Of a stretch of 64,000 nt of DNA, positions 55,051-64,000 are shown piece after piece. Position 1 is the first letter of the stretch. Each line of letters begins with the position of its first letter. Where the stretch lies: assembly GCF_901000735.1 (NCBI RefSeq), contig NC_081541.1:41137021-41201020 (forward strand), in the 5' to 3' direction. This DNA is from Corylus avellana (taxonomy: Eukaryota; Streptophyta; Magnoliopsida; Fagales; Betulaceae). A program made the position numbers and the translations under genes. The notes beneath the pieces were generated by a model. That model did not search any database. It was not told the DNA's origin and saw only the letters and a program-made list of their open reading frames with translations.

Positions 55051-56078
55051 ATAAAAAGACAATAAAAATTTTTGGTCGGAAGGAGAAAATATATTATACC
55101 AAAGGGATCCAAAATTTCCTTTCAATATTGGGGAGAAGACAGCCAAGAAATCCATAGGTATGATTTGACCTGAATGCCCTTACCAATTATTCTGTCCGTT
55201 TATAATTGGACTATTGGAAGACATGTCAGAAAGCAAAGTTGTTGTATAATACGCATGCACTCAATTTGCGTGCTTTTTTGATCCATTTTATCAAAATCTA
55301 AGCTAATGAAGCATGTGGGCCTTCTCCTTTTCCTGGCGTTATCCTTGCACGTGCATTTTGCACTTGCTAGCTGTTGATAGTGACGTGGACCAGCATCCAC
55401 GCTTTCCGCCTTTCCCACAGCGGTTGTTTGGATTTGGATTTGGATTCATTGGAATTTTTAGTAAGCCGTTGATTTTTTATTTAAGAGTTATTGTTTTGTC
55501 ACGTGTCCGATTATTAATAAAATAATAATTATTTATTATTTTATTAATAGTGAGATATGTGACATAATAATGATCTTTAAATAAAAAATGAACGGCTTAA
55601 ATTTAAAATTTTAAAAACTAAAATTTTTTAAGAATTTTAGTAAATCCTCATCCCAATTAAAAAGACAAATTGCTTACTTATAAATAAAATAAAATAAAAA
55701 GACAAATAGCTTAATTAAAAAAATTCAGCTACTGTTTTTTTCAATTAAATCCTTCGGGCAGTAAACACAAATCCATAGGAGAAAAGAATGGTTAAGAACT
55801 TGGGAGCCAAAGATTTTTTTTAGCAAATAATATGAAAAAAATAAATATCTGAGTTATATAAGAATAGTAGAATATATATTAAGCCAATAAAAAACATTGC
55901 CAATGTAATACGATTCAATTGAAAACAGACAAAAAGGTCTAATTCAAGAGATATATATTCATATTACCTTTGTTGACTCCTCACGAATGAAATCTACTTT
56001 AATACATATGGATATGAACGAGCCTCCTATATAACCAAAAAATCTCAAACACCTAAAAAAACAAATACTAAACACAAC

Positions 56079-56083
<5 letters not shown>
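55051..56083. other. Intergenic, no gene seen
   Basis: AT-rich. Open stretches at 55200-55525 show no recognisable domain. Nothing more can be supported. Confidence 0.4.

Positions 56084-56118
<35 letters not shown>
56084..56118. repeat. (ATT)n microsatellite
   Basis: About 12 ATT units directly left of the first copy of the duplicated region. The second copy starts, right after the gap, at the base following this run. Confidence 0.9.
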
Positions 56119-56119
<1 letters not shown>

Positions 56120-57029
56120 TTTACAGAATAAGAAAATTTAATGAAAAAGTCAAAGTATGAATGAGAAATATATTAAGATTGAAGATTAAATTAATATATA
56201 AAAATAAAATTACTATTTATACAGTACTTAACAAAATATAAATAAGAGAAAAGATATAAAATCTTAATATATTACAATTTTCAACTCAATTACCTATTAA
56301 CTTAATAATTCTCTTTTCGATCATGTGTTATTTTTTGGCCGACTTAAAAATGGAAACTTGAAGCTGTAGCCTCATATTTAATTAAAGTTAGACAAATCTG
56401 GTGATGATTTTTTCTAACTTGTAAATTTAATCTTTATCAAACTAATTAACCTCAATAATGATAACATTTGTGGATGCCATGATGTGTCAATTCAAATCCC
56501 TTCTAACATTAACGAAAATAGACATTACACTATTAGAGGGAGCAGAAATATCAAAATCTCAAATTATAATTTTTTTTTTTTTTTGGTAAAGTCCACATAT
56601 ATACTTACTCAAACTACTATCCAATTGACAATGTTCTCTTAAACTTTTAATTGAGACAATGTCTCTCCCAAAGTACCAAAACATTGTCAATGTCTCCCTT
56701 AAAGCTAATCATACACTTAATGTCCCCGTTAATGTCCCTTAATGTCCCCCTCAAAGCTAAACATTGTCAATTTCGTAATCATACTAAGAAATTAATCATT
56801 TATTCTTGGGAAAATTACACTTTACTCCTCCAAAGTTTGAGGCAATTTTCAATTTGACATCCAATGTTTCAATTTTTGTAATGCACCCTACCCAAGTTCA
56901 ACATTTTTGTAATTCGACCTATCCGTCAGTCAAAGCCTTTTTGACTAACAGAAAAGTAATCACCTGACTCGCACGTGATCATTGTTGCATTTTGTTCCCC
57001 AAAATGCCCCCCACCCACACGCACGCCTT

Positions 57030-57337
57030 TCTAGTGCGCTCGGCTAGTGGCAATGGCAACCCCAACCTTGCAAGGCCCCAAGTAAGGTCCAATGAGATCG
57101 GGGTTGCGACGTTGAGTTGAAGTAGTTGAATTGGCCAGTGCCAAGAACCAAACCAGAGAGGTTGTTGTACAAAAAATCAATAGAGGTCAAACTTTGCATA
57201 AATGCTATCGAAGCAGGAATGCTTCCAACCAGATGGTTTCTCGAGTGGCTCAAGTAATTTAGGATTTCTCATAGCAGTGATCTTGTTTAGAATCCTGCCT
57301 TCGGCTAAGATCAACAAATGTCATAAGCTTGCATTAT
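57030..57337 (-). pseudogene. BAM/CLV1-type LRR-RLK fragment, first copy
   Basis: Same fragment as 60023-60327 in the first copy of the duplication: RNHLVGSIPASIAFMQSLTS, IDFLYNNLSGLVLGTGQF. Differs by a few substitutions. Confidence 0.85.
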
Positions 57338-57842
57338 CTACAAAAAAAAAAAAAATTCGGTACTAGTGATGTGTTAATTTTTAGCAAGTTACTAAATTAG
57401 TGACGTGTTAATTTTAACTGTCACTAAAGTTTTTAGTGATGTGTTACAGTTCACACGTCATCAATTGTGACATTTCAAATGTTGGCACGTCACTAAAGTG
57501 GTGACGTGCCACTTTGGCATGTCACCAAAGTGGTGACGTGCCACTTATACCAATAAGTGGCACGTCACCACTTTTTCACGTCACTAAAGTCTACATGGAG
57601 AACTAGCATATATGTTGTTTGTAAGCGTATGAAGATCATCTTTTATTTATTTATTTTTCTTTGTCTCTTCTTCCTCTCTTCCTCTTCTTTCTTCTTCTTT
57701 TCTTCTTCTCTCCCTCTCCCTCTCCCAGCAAGCAGTCACCTCTCCGGCGCCGTTCTCTCTCCCTCTTCGGTGATCTCTCTCCCCCTTGGGCAGTCTAGCT
57801 TTCTCCCTCCGGCCATCTCTCTCCGACAGGTATATACAAATA

Positions 57843-58263
57843 GGGAAAATTACAATTTACCCCCCCCCCCCCAAAGTTTGGGGTGATTTTCAATTCGACC
57901 TCCAATATTTCAATTTTTGCAATGCACCCCCAAACTTGCGAATTTTTTTCAATTCGGCCAATGTTATCCCAAAATTTTCATACTGCCCCTAATTTTTTTT
58001 TTTAATAAAAAAAAGAAGAAAATTTAGGAGTGCAAAAATGGCCAGATGGCCAAAGTGGTAGCTACGGCCACCCCGAATTTTATTTTATTTTTTAAATTTT
58101 TTATAAAAAAAAAATAGGGGCAATATGGGAATTTTGGAATAACATTGGTCGAATCGAAGAAAAAAAAATTGCAAGTTTGGGGGGGTGCATTGCAAAAATT
58201 GAAACATTGGAGGTCGAATTAAAAATCGCCCCAAACTTTAGGGGGGGTAAAATGTACTTTTCC
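57843..58263. mobile_element. MULE-type MITE nested in the CACTA-like element, first copy
   Basis: Arms of about 130 bp are inverted repeats (GGGAAAATTACAATTTACCCC.. at the left; ..GGGGGTAAAATGTACTTTTCCC at the right), with a GC motif pair ATGGCCAGATGGCC and GGCCACC in the centre. The second copy is 60751-61160. Confidence 0.75.
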
Positions 58264-59019
58264 CATACGTATATATAACTTTGACTTTTTATTTTTATTT
58301 TTTTTCTTCTGGGTTTGGGATTTTGATTCTTTTTGTTTGTTGCTGGGTTTGGGTTTTTAAAATTTTCTGGGTTTGATTTTTTTGGTTGGTTTGGTTTGAT
58401 TTTTCAAGTTGAATCCACTTGGGGAACGAATATCCTCTACTCTAATGGGTACGCAATTTTTCTGGTTGATTTTTTTGTTGCAGTTCCTGATTTTGTGTTA
58501 ATGAGAATTTGTGTCCATACCAGTTTTTTATCCTTCTGATGCCATGAAAAACAGAGGTTTCTGTAGCTACACGATAGATTTTGTCTTGCAACACAAATTA
58601 AAACTATTATTCACATTAACTTTTCACACCAATTTCATTCTAGTTCATGGTTTAGGCTTTGTTTGGTTCATTACAGAAATTTGAGTTCTAATATCACGAC
58701 ACCCTATAATGCAACACAAATAGCGTTTCAAAGAAACAGAAAGATATAAACAAATTCGGGAATTTTTTTTTAAAAAGAATTATTATTATTTTTAATAATT
58801 TTTTTAAACTTTAGTGATGTGCCGAAAATTGACACGTCACTAAAGTGGTGACATGTCAATTTTGGCATGTCACTAAAAAAAGGTGATGTGCCAATCTTGA
58901 CACGTCACCAATTGGTGACACGTCAATTTTCGGCATGTCACTAAAGTCCCAGTAGTAACACCCTTATTTTTTACCCGCCGCACATGTCACGAGCGACACA
59001 AGTTTAGTGACGTGTCAAC

Positions 59020-59119
59020 NNNNNNNNNNNNNNNNNNNNNNNNNNNNNNNNNNNNNNNNNNNNNNNNNNNNNNNNNNNNNNNNNNNNNNNNNNNNNNNNN
59101 NNNNNNNNNNNNNNNNNNN
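59020..59119. other. Assembly gap of 100 N
   Basis: Placeholder. The sequence right of it restarts at 56119-equivalent, so contig ends overlap rather than abut. Confidence 0.95.
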
Positions 59120-60022
59120 TTTTACAGAATAAGAAAATTTAATGAAAAAGTCAAAGTATGAATGAGAAATATATTAAGATTGAAGATTAAATTAATATAT
59201 AAAAATAAAATTACTATTTATACAGTACTTAACAAAATATAAATAAGAGAAAAGATATAAAATCTTAATATATTACAATTTTCAACTCAATTACCTATTA
59301 ACTTAATAATTCTCTTTTCGATCATGTGTTATTTTTTGGCCGACTTAAAAATGGAAACTTGAAGCTGTAGCCTCATATTTAATTAAAGTTAGACAAATCT
59401 GGTGATGATTTTTTCTAACTTGTAAATTTAATCTTTATCAAACTAATTAACCTCAATAATGATAACATTTGTGGATGCCATGATGTGTCAATTCAAATCC
59501 CTTCTAACATTAACGAAAATAGACATTACACAATTAGAGGGAGCAGAAATATCAAAATCTCAAATTATGATTTTTTTTTTTTTTGGTAAAGTCCACACAT
59601 ATATATCCACTCAAACTACCACCCAATTGACAATGTCCTCTTAAACTTTTAATTGTAACAATGTTCCTCCCAAAGTACCAAAACATTGTCAATGTCTCCC
59701 TCAAAGCTAATCATACACTTAATGTCCCCCTCAATGTCCCCCTCAAAGCTAAACATTGTCAATTTCGTAATCATACTAAGAAATTAATCATTTATTTTTG
59801 AGAAAATTACACTTTACCCCTCCAAAGTTTGAGGCGATTTTCAATTTGACATCCAATGTTTCAATTTTTGTAATGCACGCTACCCAAGTTCAACATTTTT
59901 GTAATTCGACCTATCTGTCAGTCAAAGCCTTTTTAACTAACAGAAAAGTGATCACCTGACTCGCACGTGATCATTGTTGTATTTTGTTCCCCAAAATGCC
60001 CCCACCCACACGCACGCCTTTC

Positions 60023-60327
60023 TAGTGCGCTCGGCTAGTGGCAATGGCAACCCCGACCTTGCAAGTCCCCAAGTAAGGTCCAGTGAGATTGGGTTGCGAC
60101 GTTGAGTTGAAGTAGATGAATTGGCTAGTGCCGGGAACCAAACCAGAGAGGTTGTTGTACAAAAAATCGATAGAGGTCAAATTTTGCATAAATGCTATCG
60201 AAGCAGGAATGCTTCCAACCAGATGGTTTCTCAAGAGGCTCAAGTAATTTAGGATTTCTCATAGCAGTGATCTTGTTTGGAATCCTGCCTTCGGCTAAGA
60301 CCAACAAATGTCAAAAGCTTGCATTAT
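60023..60327 (-). pseudogene. Captured BAM/CLV1-type LRR-RLK fragment, 3' part
   Basis: On the minus strand, from CKLLTFVGLSR (60322) through NYLSLLRNHLVGSIPASIAF, TSIDFLYNNLSGLVPGTSQF and GPYLGTCKVGVAIAT. This is the last leucine-rich repeats and the cap region before the transmembrane segment of BAM1-like receptor kinases. Frameshifts and a stop lie near 60240-60290. The paralogous copy is 57030-57337. It carries no kinase domain. Confidence 0.85.
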
Positions 60328-61961
60328 CTACAAAAAAAAAAAAAAAAAAAATCTGGTACTAGTGACGTGTTAATTTTTAGCAAGTCACTAAATTAGTGAC
60401 ATATTAATTTTAACTGTCACTAAAGTTTTTAGTGAGGTGTTACAGTTCACACATCATCAATTGTGACATGTCAAATGTTGGCACGTCACCACTTTTTCAC
60501 GTCACTAAAGTCTACTTGGGGAACCAGCATATATGTTGTCTGTAGGCGTACGAAGATCATCTTTTATTTTTTATTTTTTCTTTGTCTCTTCTTCCTCTTC
60601 TTTCTTTCTCTTCTTCTCTCCCTCTCCCTCTCCTAGCACGCAGTCACCTCTCCGGCGCCGTTCTCTCTCCCTCTCCAGTGATCTCTCTCCCCCTTGGGCA
60701 GTCTAGCTTTCTCCCTCCGGCCATCTCTCTCAGATAGGTATATACAAATAGGAAAAATTACACTTTACCCCCTCTCCCCTCCAAAAAGTTTGGGGTGATT
60801 TTCAATTCGACCTCTAATGTTTCAATTTTTGCAATGCACCCCCAAACTTGCAAATTTTTTTCAATTCGGCCAATGTTATCCCAAAATTTCATACTGCTCC
60901 TAAATTTTTTTTTTTTATAAAAAAAAAGAAGAAAATTTAGGGGTGCAAAAATGGCTAGATGGCCAAAGTGGTTGCTACGGCCACCACAAATTTTATTTTT
61001 TATAAATAAAAAATAGGGGCAATATGGGAATTTTGAAATAACATTGGTTGAATTGAAAAAAAAATTGCAAGTTTGGGGTAGCGCATTGCAGAAATTGAAA
61101 CATTAGAGGTCGAATTGAAAATCGTCACAAACTTTAGGGGGGTAAAGTGTACTTTTCCCATAAATATATATAACTTTGATTTTTTTTAATTTTTTTTTTT
61201 TCTTCTGGGTTTGGGATTTTGATTTTTTTTGTTTGTTGCTGGGTTTGGGTTTTTAAAACTTTTCTGGTTGGTTTGGTTTGATTTTTCAGGTTGAATCCAC
61301 TTGGGGAACGAACATTCTCTACTCTAATGGGTAAGTAATTTTTCTGGTTGATTTTTTTGTTGCAGTTCCTGATTTTGTGTTGATGAGAATTTGTGTCAAT
61401 ACCAGTTTTTTATCCTTCTGATGCCATGAAAAACAGAGGTTTCTGTAGCTACACAATAGATTTTGTCTTGCAACACAAACTAAAACTATTATTCACATTA
61501 ACTTTTCACACCAATTTCATTCTAGTTCATGGTTTAGGCTTTGTTTGGTTCATTACTGAAATTTGAGTTCTGATATCATGACACCCTATAATGCAACACA
61601 AATAGCATTTCAAAGAAACAGAAAGATATAAACAAATTCCGGAAATTTTTTTTAAAAAAGAATTATTATTATTTTTAATAATTTTTTAAACTTTAGTGAT
61701 GTGCCGAAAATTGACACGTCACTAAAGTGGTGACATATCAATTTTGGCATGTCACTAAAAAAAGGTGAAGTGCCAATCTTGACACGTCACCAATTGGTGA
61801 CGTGTCAATTTTCGGCATGTCACTAAAGTCCCAGTAGTGACACCCTTATTTTTGACCCGCCGCACGGCCCGCACATGTCACTAGGGACACAAGTTTAGTG
61901 ATGTGTCAACAAGCTTGACAGGTCACTATTGGTTGATCAGGAAATTCCCAGATTTTTGTAG
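60328..61961. mobile_element. CACTA-like element inserted in the captured gene fragment
   Basis: Ends CTACAAAAA..ATCTGGTACTAG on the left and, read inwards from the right, CTACAAAAATCTGGGAATTT. TAT flanks both sides (60325-60327, 61962-61964), a 3-bp target duplication as in CACTA elements. Both subterminal regions are packed with GTGACGTG(T/C)CA / TGACACGTCAC motifs (60355-60510, 61690-61920). Middle parts are CT-rich and TE-like; the MITE 60751-61160 is nested in it. No transposase; 1.63 kb, so non-autonomous. CA of the classical CACTA end is not present, so the class is inferred. Confidence 0.7.
60751..61160. mobile_element. MULE-type MITE nested in the CACTA-like element, second copy
   Basis: Inverted arms (GGAAAAATTACACTTTACCCC at the left, GGGGGGTAAAGTGTACTTTTCC at the right). 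AT-rich sequences related to TATATACAA flank both ends, but the target duplication is not exact. Confidence 0.7.
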
Positions 61962-61964
61962 TAT

Positions 61965-62518
61965 TGGCTGATTTTTGGTGCAATGGGCCAGAGAGTTTGT
62001 TGTGGCTGAAGTCTACCTGCGATAGCTATTGTAACCTCCCGGCCGTCGAGATTAAGCTTCCGAACCCTTCGAAAAGTTTCTGATACTCGGCGGTAACGCC
62101 CTGGAAAGTTGATTGTTGGAGAGAGTGATCTGGCCGAGACTCGCTGAGATCGTATCAGTCTTTGGAAATCTTCCAGTGAGATAGTTGTCCTACAGCTCCA
62201 CTTGGGCGAGCATCGGTATCCACCCGTTAAGAAAGTTTTGACCCATTCGGATTCGATTCAGTGACTGGCACTAACCAAGTAACTCCGGGATCGAATCGGA
62301 CAAGAAAGTTCCTGAGTAATCAGAGTTTGAAGCCGATTCCCCGAACACATATTGGGAGTCAGAGCTCCGGTCAGCTTGTTCGACGAAAGATCTAGAAGCT
62401 GAAGCCTCCCATTCTTTCCAAGCCCTCGAGGAATGCTTCCGTGAAGTTGTTCTCCCACTGCTGGAAGACCTCAAGCTCCGGCAAGTCTCTGATAAACTCA
62501 AGAATGGCGCCGTGGGTG
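61965..62518 (-). pseudogene. Captured BAM/CLV1-type LRR-RLK fragment, 5' part
   Basis: On the minus strand, from EFIRDLPELEVFQQWENNF (about 62485) through SIPRGLGKNGRLQLLDLSSN, KLTGALTPNMCSGNRLQTLI, then pieces matching RIRMGQNFLNG, QVELQDNYLTG and LSNNQLS, to IAPKISQ at 61967, which is where the other fragment continues. Several frameshifts. Together the two fragments cover about 850 bases of LRR coding sequence from a BAM1-like gene. Confidence 0.85.
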
Positions 62519-62799
62519 GGCAAGGCATGCGTGTGGGTGTGGGGCATTCCGGGGAACAAAATGACAACAGTGATCACGTGCGAGTCACGTGATCACTTTT
62601 CCGTCAGTCAAAACGGCTTTGACTGACGGATAGGTCGAATTTGCAAAAATATTGAATTTGGGTAGGATGCATTGCAAAAATTAAAACATTAGAGGTCGAA
62701 TTGAAAATCGCCTTAAACTTTGGGGGATAAAGTGTAATTTTTTCTTTACTCTTATACTTTCCTTCTTGTCTCTCTCCATCTAAAACACTTTTTTAGAAT

Positions 62800-63540
62800 A
62801 TTTTTTAGAGAAAAATATATATACTCTCCTCAAATTATCACTTCATTGTCAATGTCCCTCATTCCCAAACTATCAATTGTGTCAATGTCTCTCAAATGAT
62901 AAAAATACCCTCCAGCCATAAAGCTTTAAAAAAATTCTTAAAATTATTAAACCCCCCTCGTTATTTAAATTTTTTAGTTTGTGTTTTTATGTTCCAAATT
63001 TATAAGAATATTTTGTCTTATTGAATTTTTTATTTTTATTTTTGACATTTGTTTTTGGCCGTTGAGAGATGTACATTGACATTGTTGGGTAGTTTAGGAG
63101 ACATCGACAACCTTGTCAATAAAATGGTATGTATACTTTTTTTTTTTAAAAAAAAAAAAAATTTCTTTTAGTTTGTGTTTTTATGTTCCAATTTTATAAG
63201 AATATTTTGTGTTATTGAAATTTTTTTATTTGTCATTTTTTTTTGGGCCTTTGAGAGATGTACATTGACAATATTGTTGGGTAGTTTAGGGAAACTGACG
63301 ACATTGACAATAAAGTGATATATGTACTTTTTTTTTTAAAAAAAAAATTTCTTTTATTTTATGTTTTTATGTTCCAAATTTATAAGAATATTTTGTCTTA
63401 TTGAAGATTTTCTTAAAGTTACTTTCATCTTTGTTTTTAGCCCTTTGAGGGATGTACATTGACATTGTTGGATAGTTTAGACTTTAGGGAAAACAGACCA
63501 CTTTGACAATAAAATGGTATGTGTACTTTTTTTCTTCTTC
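62800..63540. repeat. Element with a right arm repeated about three times, ~190-bp period
   Basis: GTTTTTATGTTCCAAATTTATAAG recurs at about 62982, 63177 and 63366, each followed by TTGAGAGATGTACATTGACA and a T/A-rich block. The stretch at 62805-62900 (TTGTCAATGTCCCTC..) is inverted relative to these and resembles the sequence left of the MULE (56620-56700, 59625-59700). A MITE with one arm amplified in tandem fits. Confidence 0.6.
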
Positions 63541-63886
63541 TTTTTATTGCTTCCTTTTTCCTGGAATTTTGGCAGTGATGACTGATGATCATACAGAAGT
63601 TGCTAAATATCATTCAATAGTGCCTGTCATTTCCTTTTCACACATGTCATAGTAGTTGCACATTTCTTTCAAGCTTGCTGCCCACTATATTCGTTACCCT
63701 CTTACAAACCCCACCGTCCATTCCTACCGCCTATGTGGACTGCAAGTAAACTTAATTCCCAGTCAATTTTGAAACTCAATTATTTCTCATTTCCCAAATC
63801 CCCAACTCCCTTTAACTAAATATCCCTTTTACACATATAATATTTGCATGAACTTCTGAAAAAATCCCCCTCCTCACACAAACAAG
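63541..63886. promoter_or_regulatory. Promoter region and leader of the nodulin-like gene
   Basis: A TATA-like ACATATAATATTTG lies near 63834, about 50 bases before the start codon. CT-rich stretches upstream. The exact start site is not known. Confidence 0.4.
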
Positions 63887-64000
63887 ATGTCGGTGACGGA
63901 GCTCAGCGGCGGCAGTGGTTGGGGAGCCCTGAAGAGTTTTGGCTTGCGAGTGATTTTAGGCCGATGGTTCATGGTCTTCGCGTCCTTGTTAATCATGTCG
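63887..64000 (+). CDS. Nodulin-like / MFS transporter, N-terminus only
   Basis: 38 codons from ATG 63887, cut by the window edge: MSVTELSGGSGWGALKSFGL, then RVILGRWFMVFASLLIMS. The motif (V/L)LGRWFMVFAS(L/F)LIMS begins the first membrane helix of plant nodulin-like domain proteins (major facilitator superfamily, NFD4-like). Substrate is unknown in general for this group. Confident in the family because of the motif; the rest is out of view. Confidence 0.75.
   Translation, partial: MSVTELSGGSGWGALKSFGLRVILGRWFMVFASLLIMS

Larger units (their letters stand above)
56119..59019. repeat. First copy of a 2.9-kb duplicated region, cut by gap
   Basis: Matches 59120-61910 over its whole length with scattered substitutions and a few indels. 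It contains the left TIR of the MULE (from about 56809), the BAM-like fragment (57030-57330, minus), the left and middle parts of the CACTA-like element (from 57338) and the inner MITE (57843-58263). The largest difference is about 76 extra bases at 57495-57571 that include a perfect hairpin. Confidence 0.9.
59120..61910. repeat. Second copy of the duplicated region
   Basis: Matches 56119-59019 from its first base. It continues beyond the first copy's end, so the second contig holds the complete nested element. Confidence 0.9.
59802..62743. mobile_element. MULE that captured an LRR receptor-kinase fragment
   Basis: Left TIR about 59802-60022 and right TIR about 62519-62743 are inverted repeats over some 220 bp, with shared blocks GATTTTCAATT(T/C)GAC, ATCCGTCAGTCAAAGCC, GACTCGCACGTGATCA and ACCCACACGCA(C/T)GCC. 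Between them lies a broken LRR receptor-kinase segment interrupted by a CACTA-like insertion. No transposase, so it is non-autonomous (Pack-MULE type). A clear 9-11 bp target duplication is not visible. Related TIRs are found in the MDH intron element at 13077-13594. Confidence 0.8.

Noticed and set aside
57557..57992. Ser/Pro-rich frame in a CT-rich tract
   Set aside because: It lies inside the CACTA-like element and runs into the nested MITE; repeated in the second copy with frame changes.

Overview
This window is nuclear DNA from a flowering plant, most likely a woody dicot. It is AT-rich, has intron-split genes with plant-type splice sites, and is full of plant transposable elements (L1-type LINEs, tRNA-derived SINEs, MULE and CACTA-like DNA elements, MITEs, a solo LTR). 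A rosid tree would fit, but the sequence does not settle the species. Three runs of exactly 100 N (12121-12220, 24423-24522, 59020-59119) are scaffold gaps of unknown true size.

Genes: (1) an mTERF-family organelle gene on the minus strand (4685-5879) with a one-base frameshift in a 7-T/7-A run; (2) cytosolic NAD-malate dehydrogenase on the plus strand (exons 2-7 at 12226-16690, exon 1 lost in the first gap), with a GC-AG intron; (3) the first two exons of a PDRG1-like prefoldin-type protein (19504-20823), whose last exon is not seen; (4) a four-exon histidine-phosphatase/phosphoglycerate-mutase-like gene (31174-33075); (5) a three-exon R2R3-MYB recognised as DUO1/MYB125 (34917-37354, minus) with a miR159-complementary site; (6) a five-coding-exon SWIM zinc-finger protein with a MULE-transposase-like core (38946-42968, minus) and a 5'UTR exon near 44155-44270; (7) the first 38 codons of a nodulin-like major-facilitator protein running off the right edge (63887-64000). 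These genes have unrelated jobs (organelle gene expression, central metabolism, protein-complex assembly, phosphatase, male germline transcription, nuclear regulation, transport) and form no operon or pathway cluster.

Repeats fill most of the rest. 45369-52664 is a complete but degenerate minus-strand L1 LINE (ORF1, endonuclease, RT, zf-RVT, RNase H-like tail) with matching target-site duplications, split by a 1.5-kb solo LTR. 56119-62743 holds a MULE with ~220-bp terminal inverted repeats that captured part of a BAM/CLV1-type LRR receptor-kinase gene; a CACTA-like element sits inside the captured piece, and a further MULE-type MITE sits inside that. Most of this region occurs twice on either side of the third gap, which looks like two alleles joined in series. 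Other elements include two SINEs with clear target duplications, several MITE families, GC-rich GGTGGCC/GGCCACC blocks, a second CACTA-like end with TGACGTG arrays next to MDH, and several minisatellites.

I found no convincing new molecular system. The best leads are the nested gene-capturing MULE and its duplication across the gap, the mTERF frameshift, the DUO1 miR159 site and repeat-built intron 1, and the truncated PDRG1-like gene.
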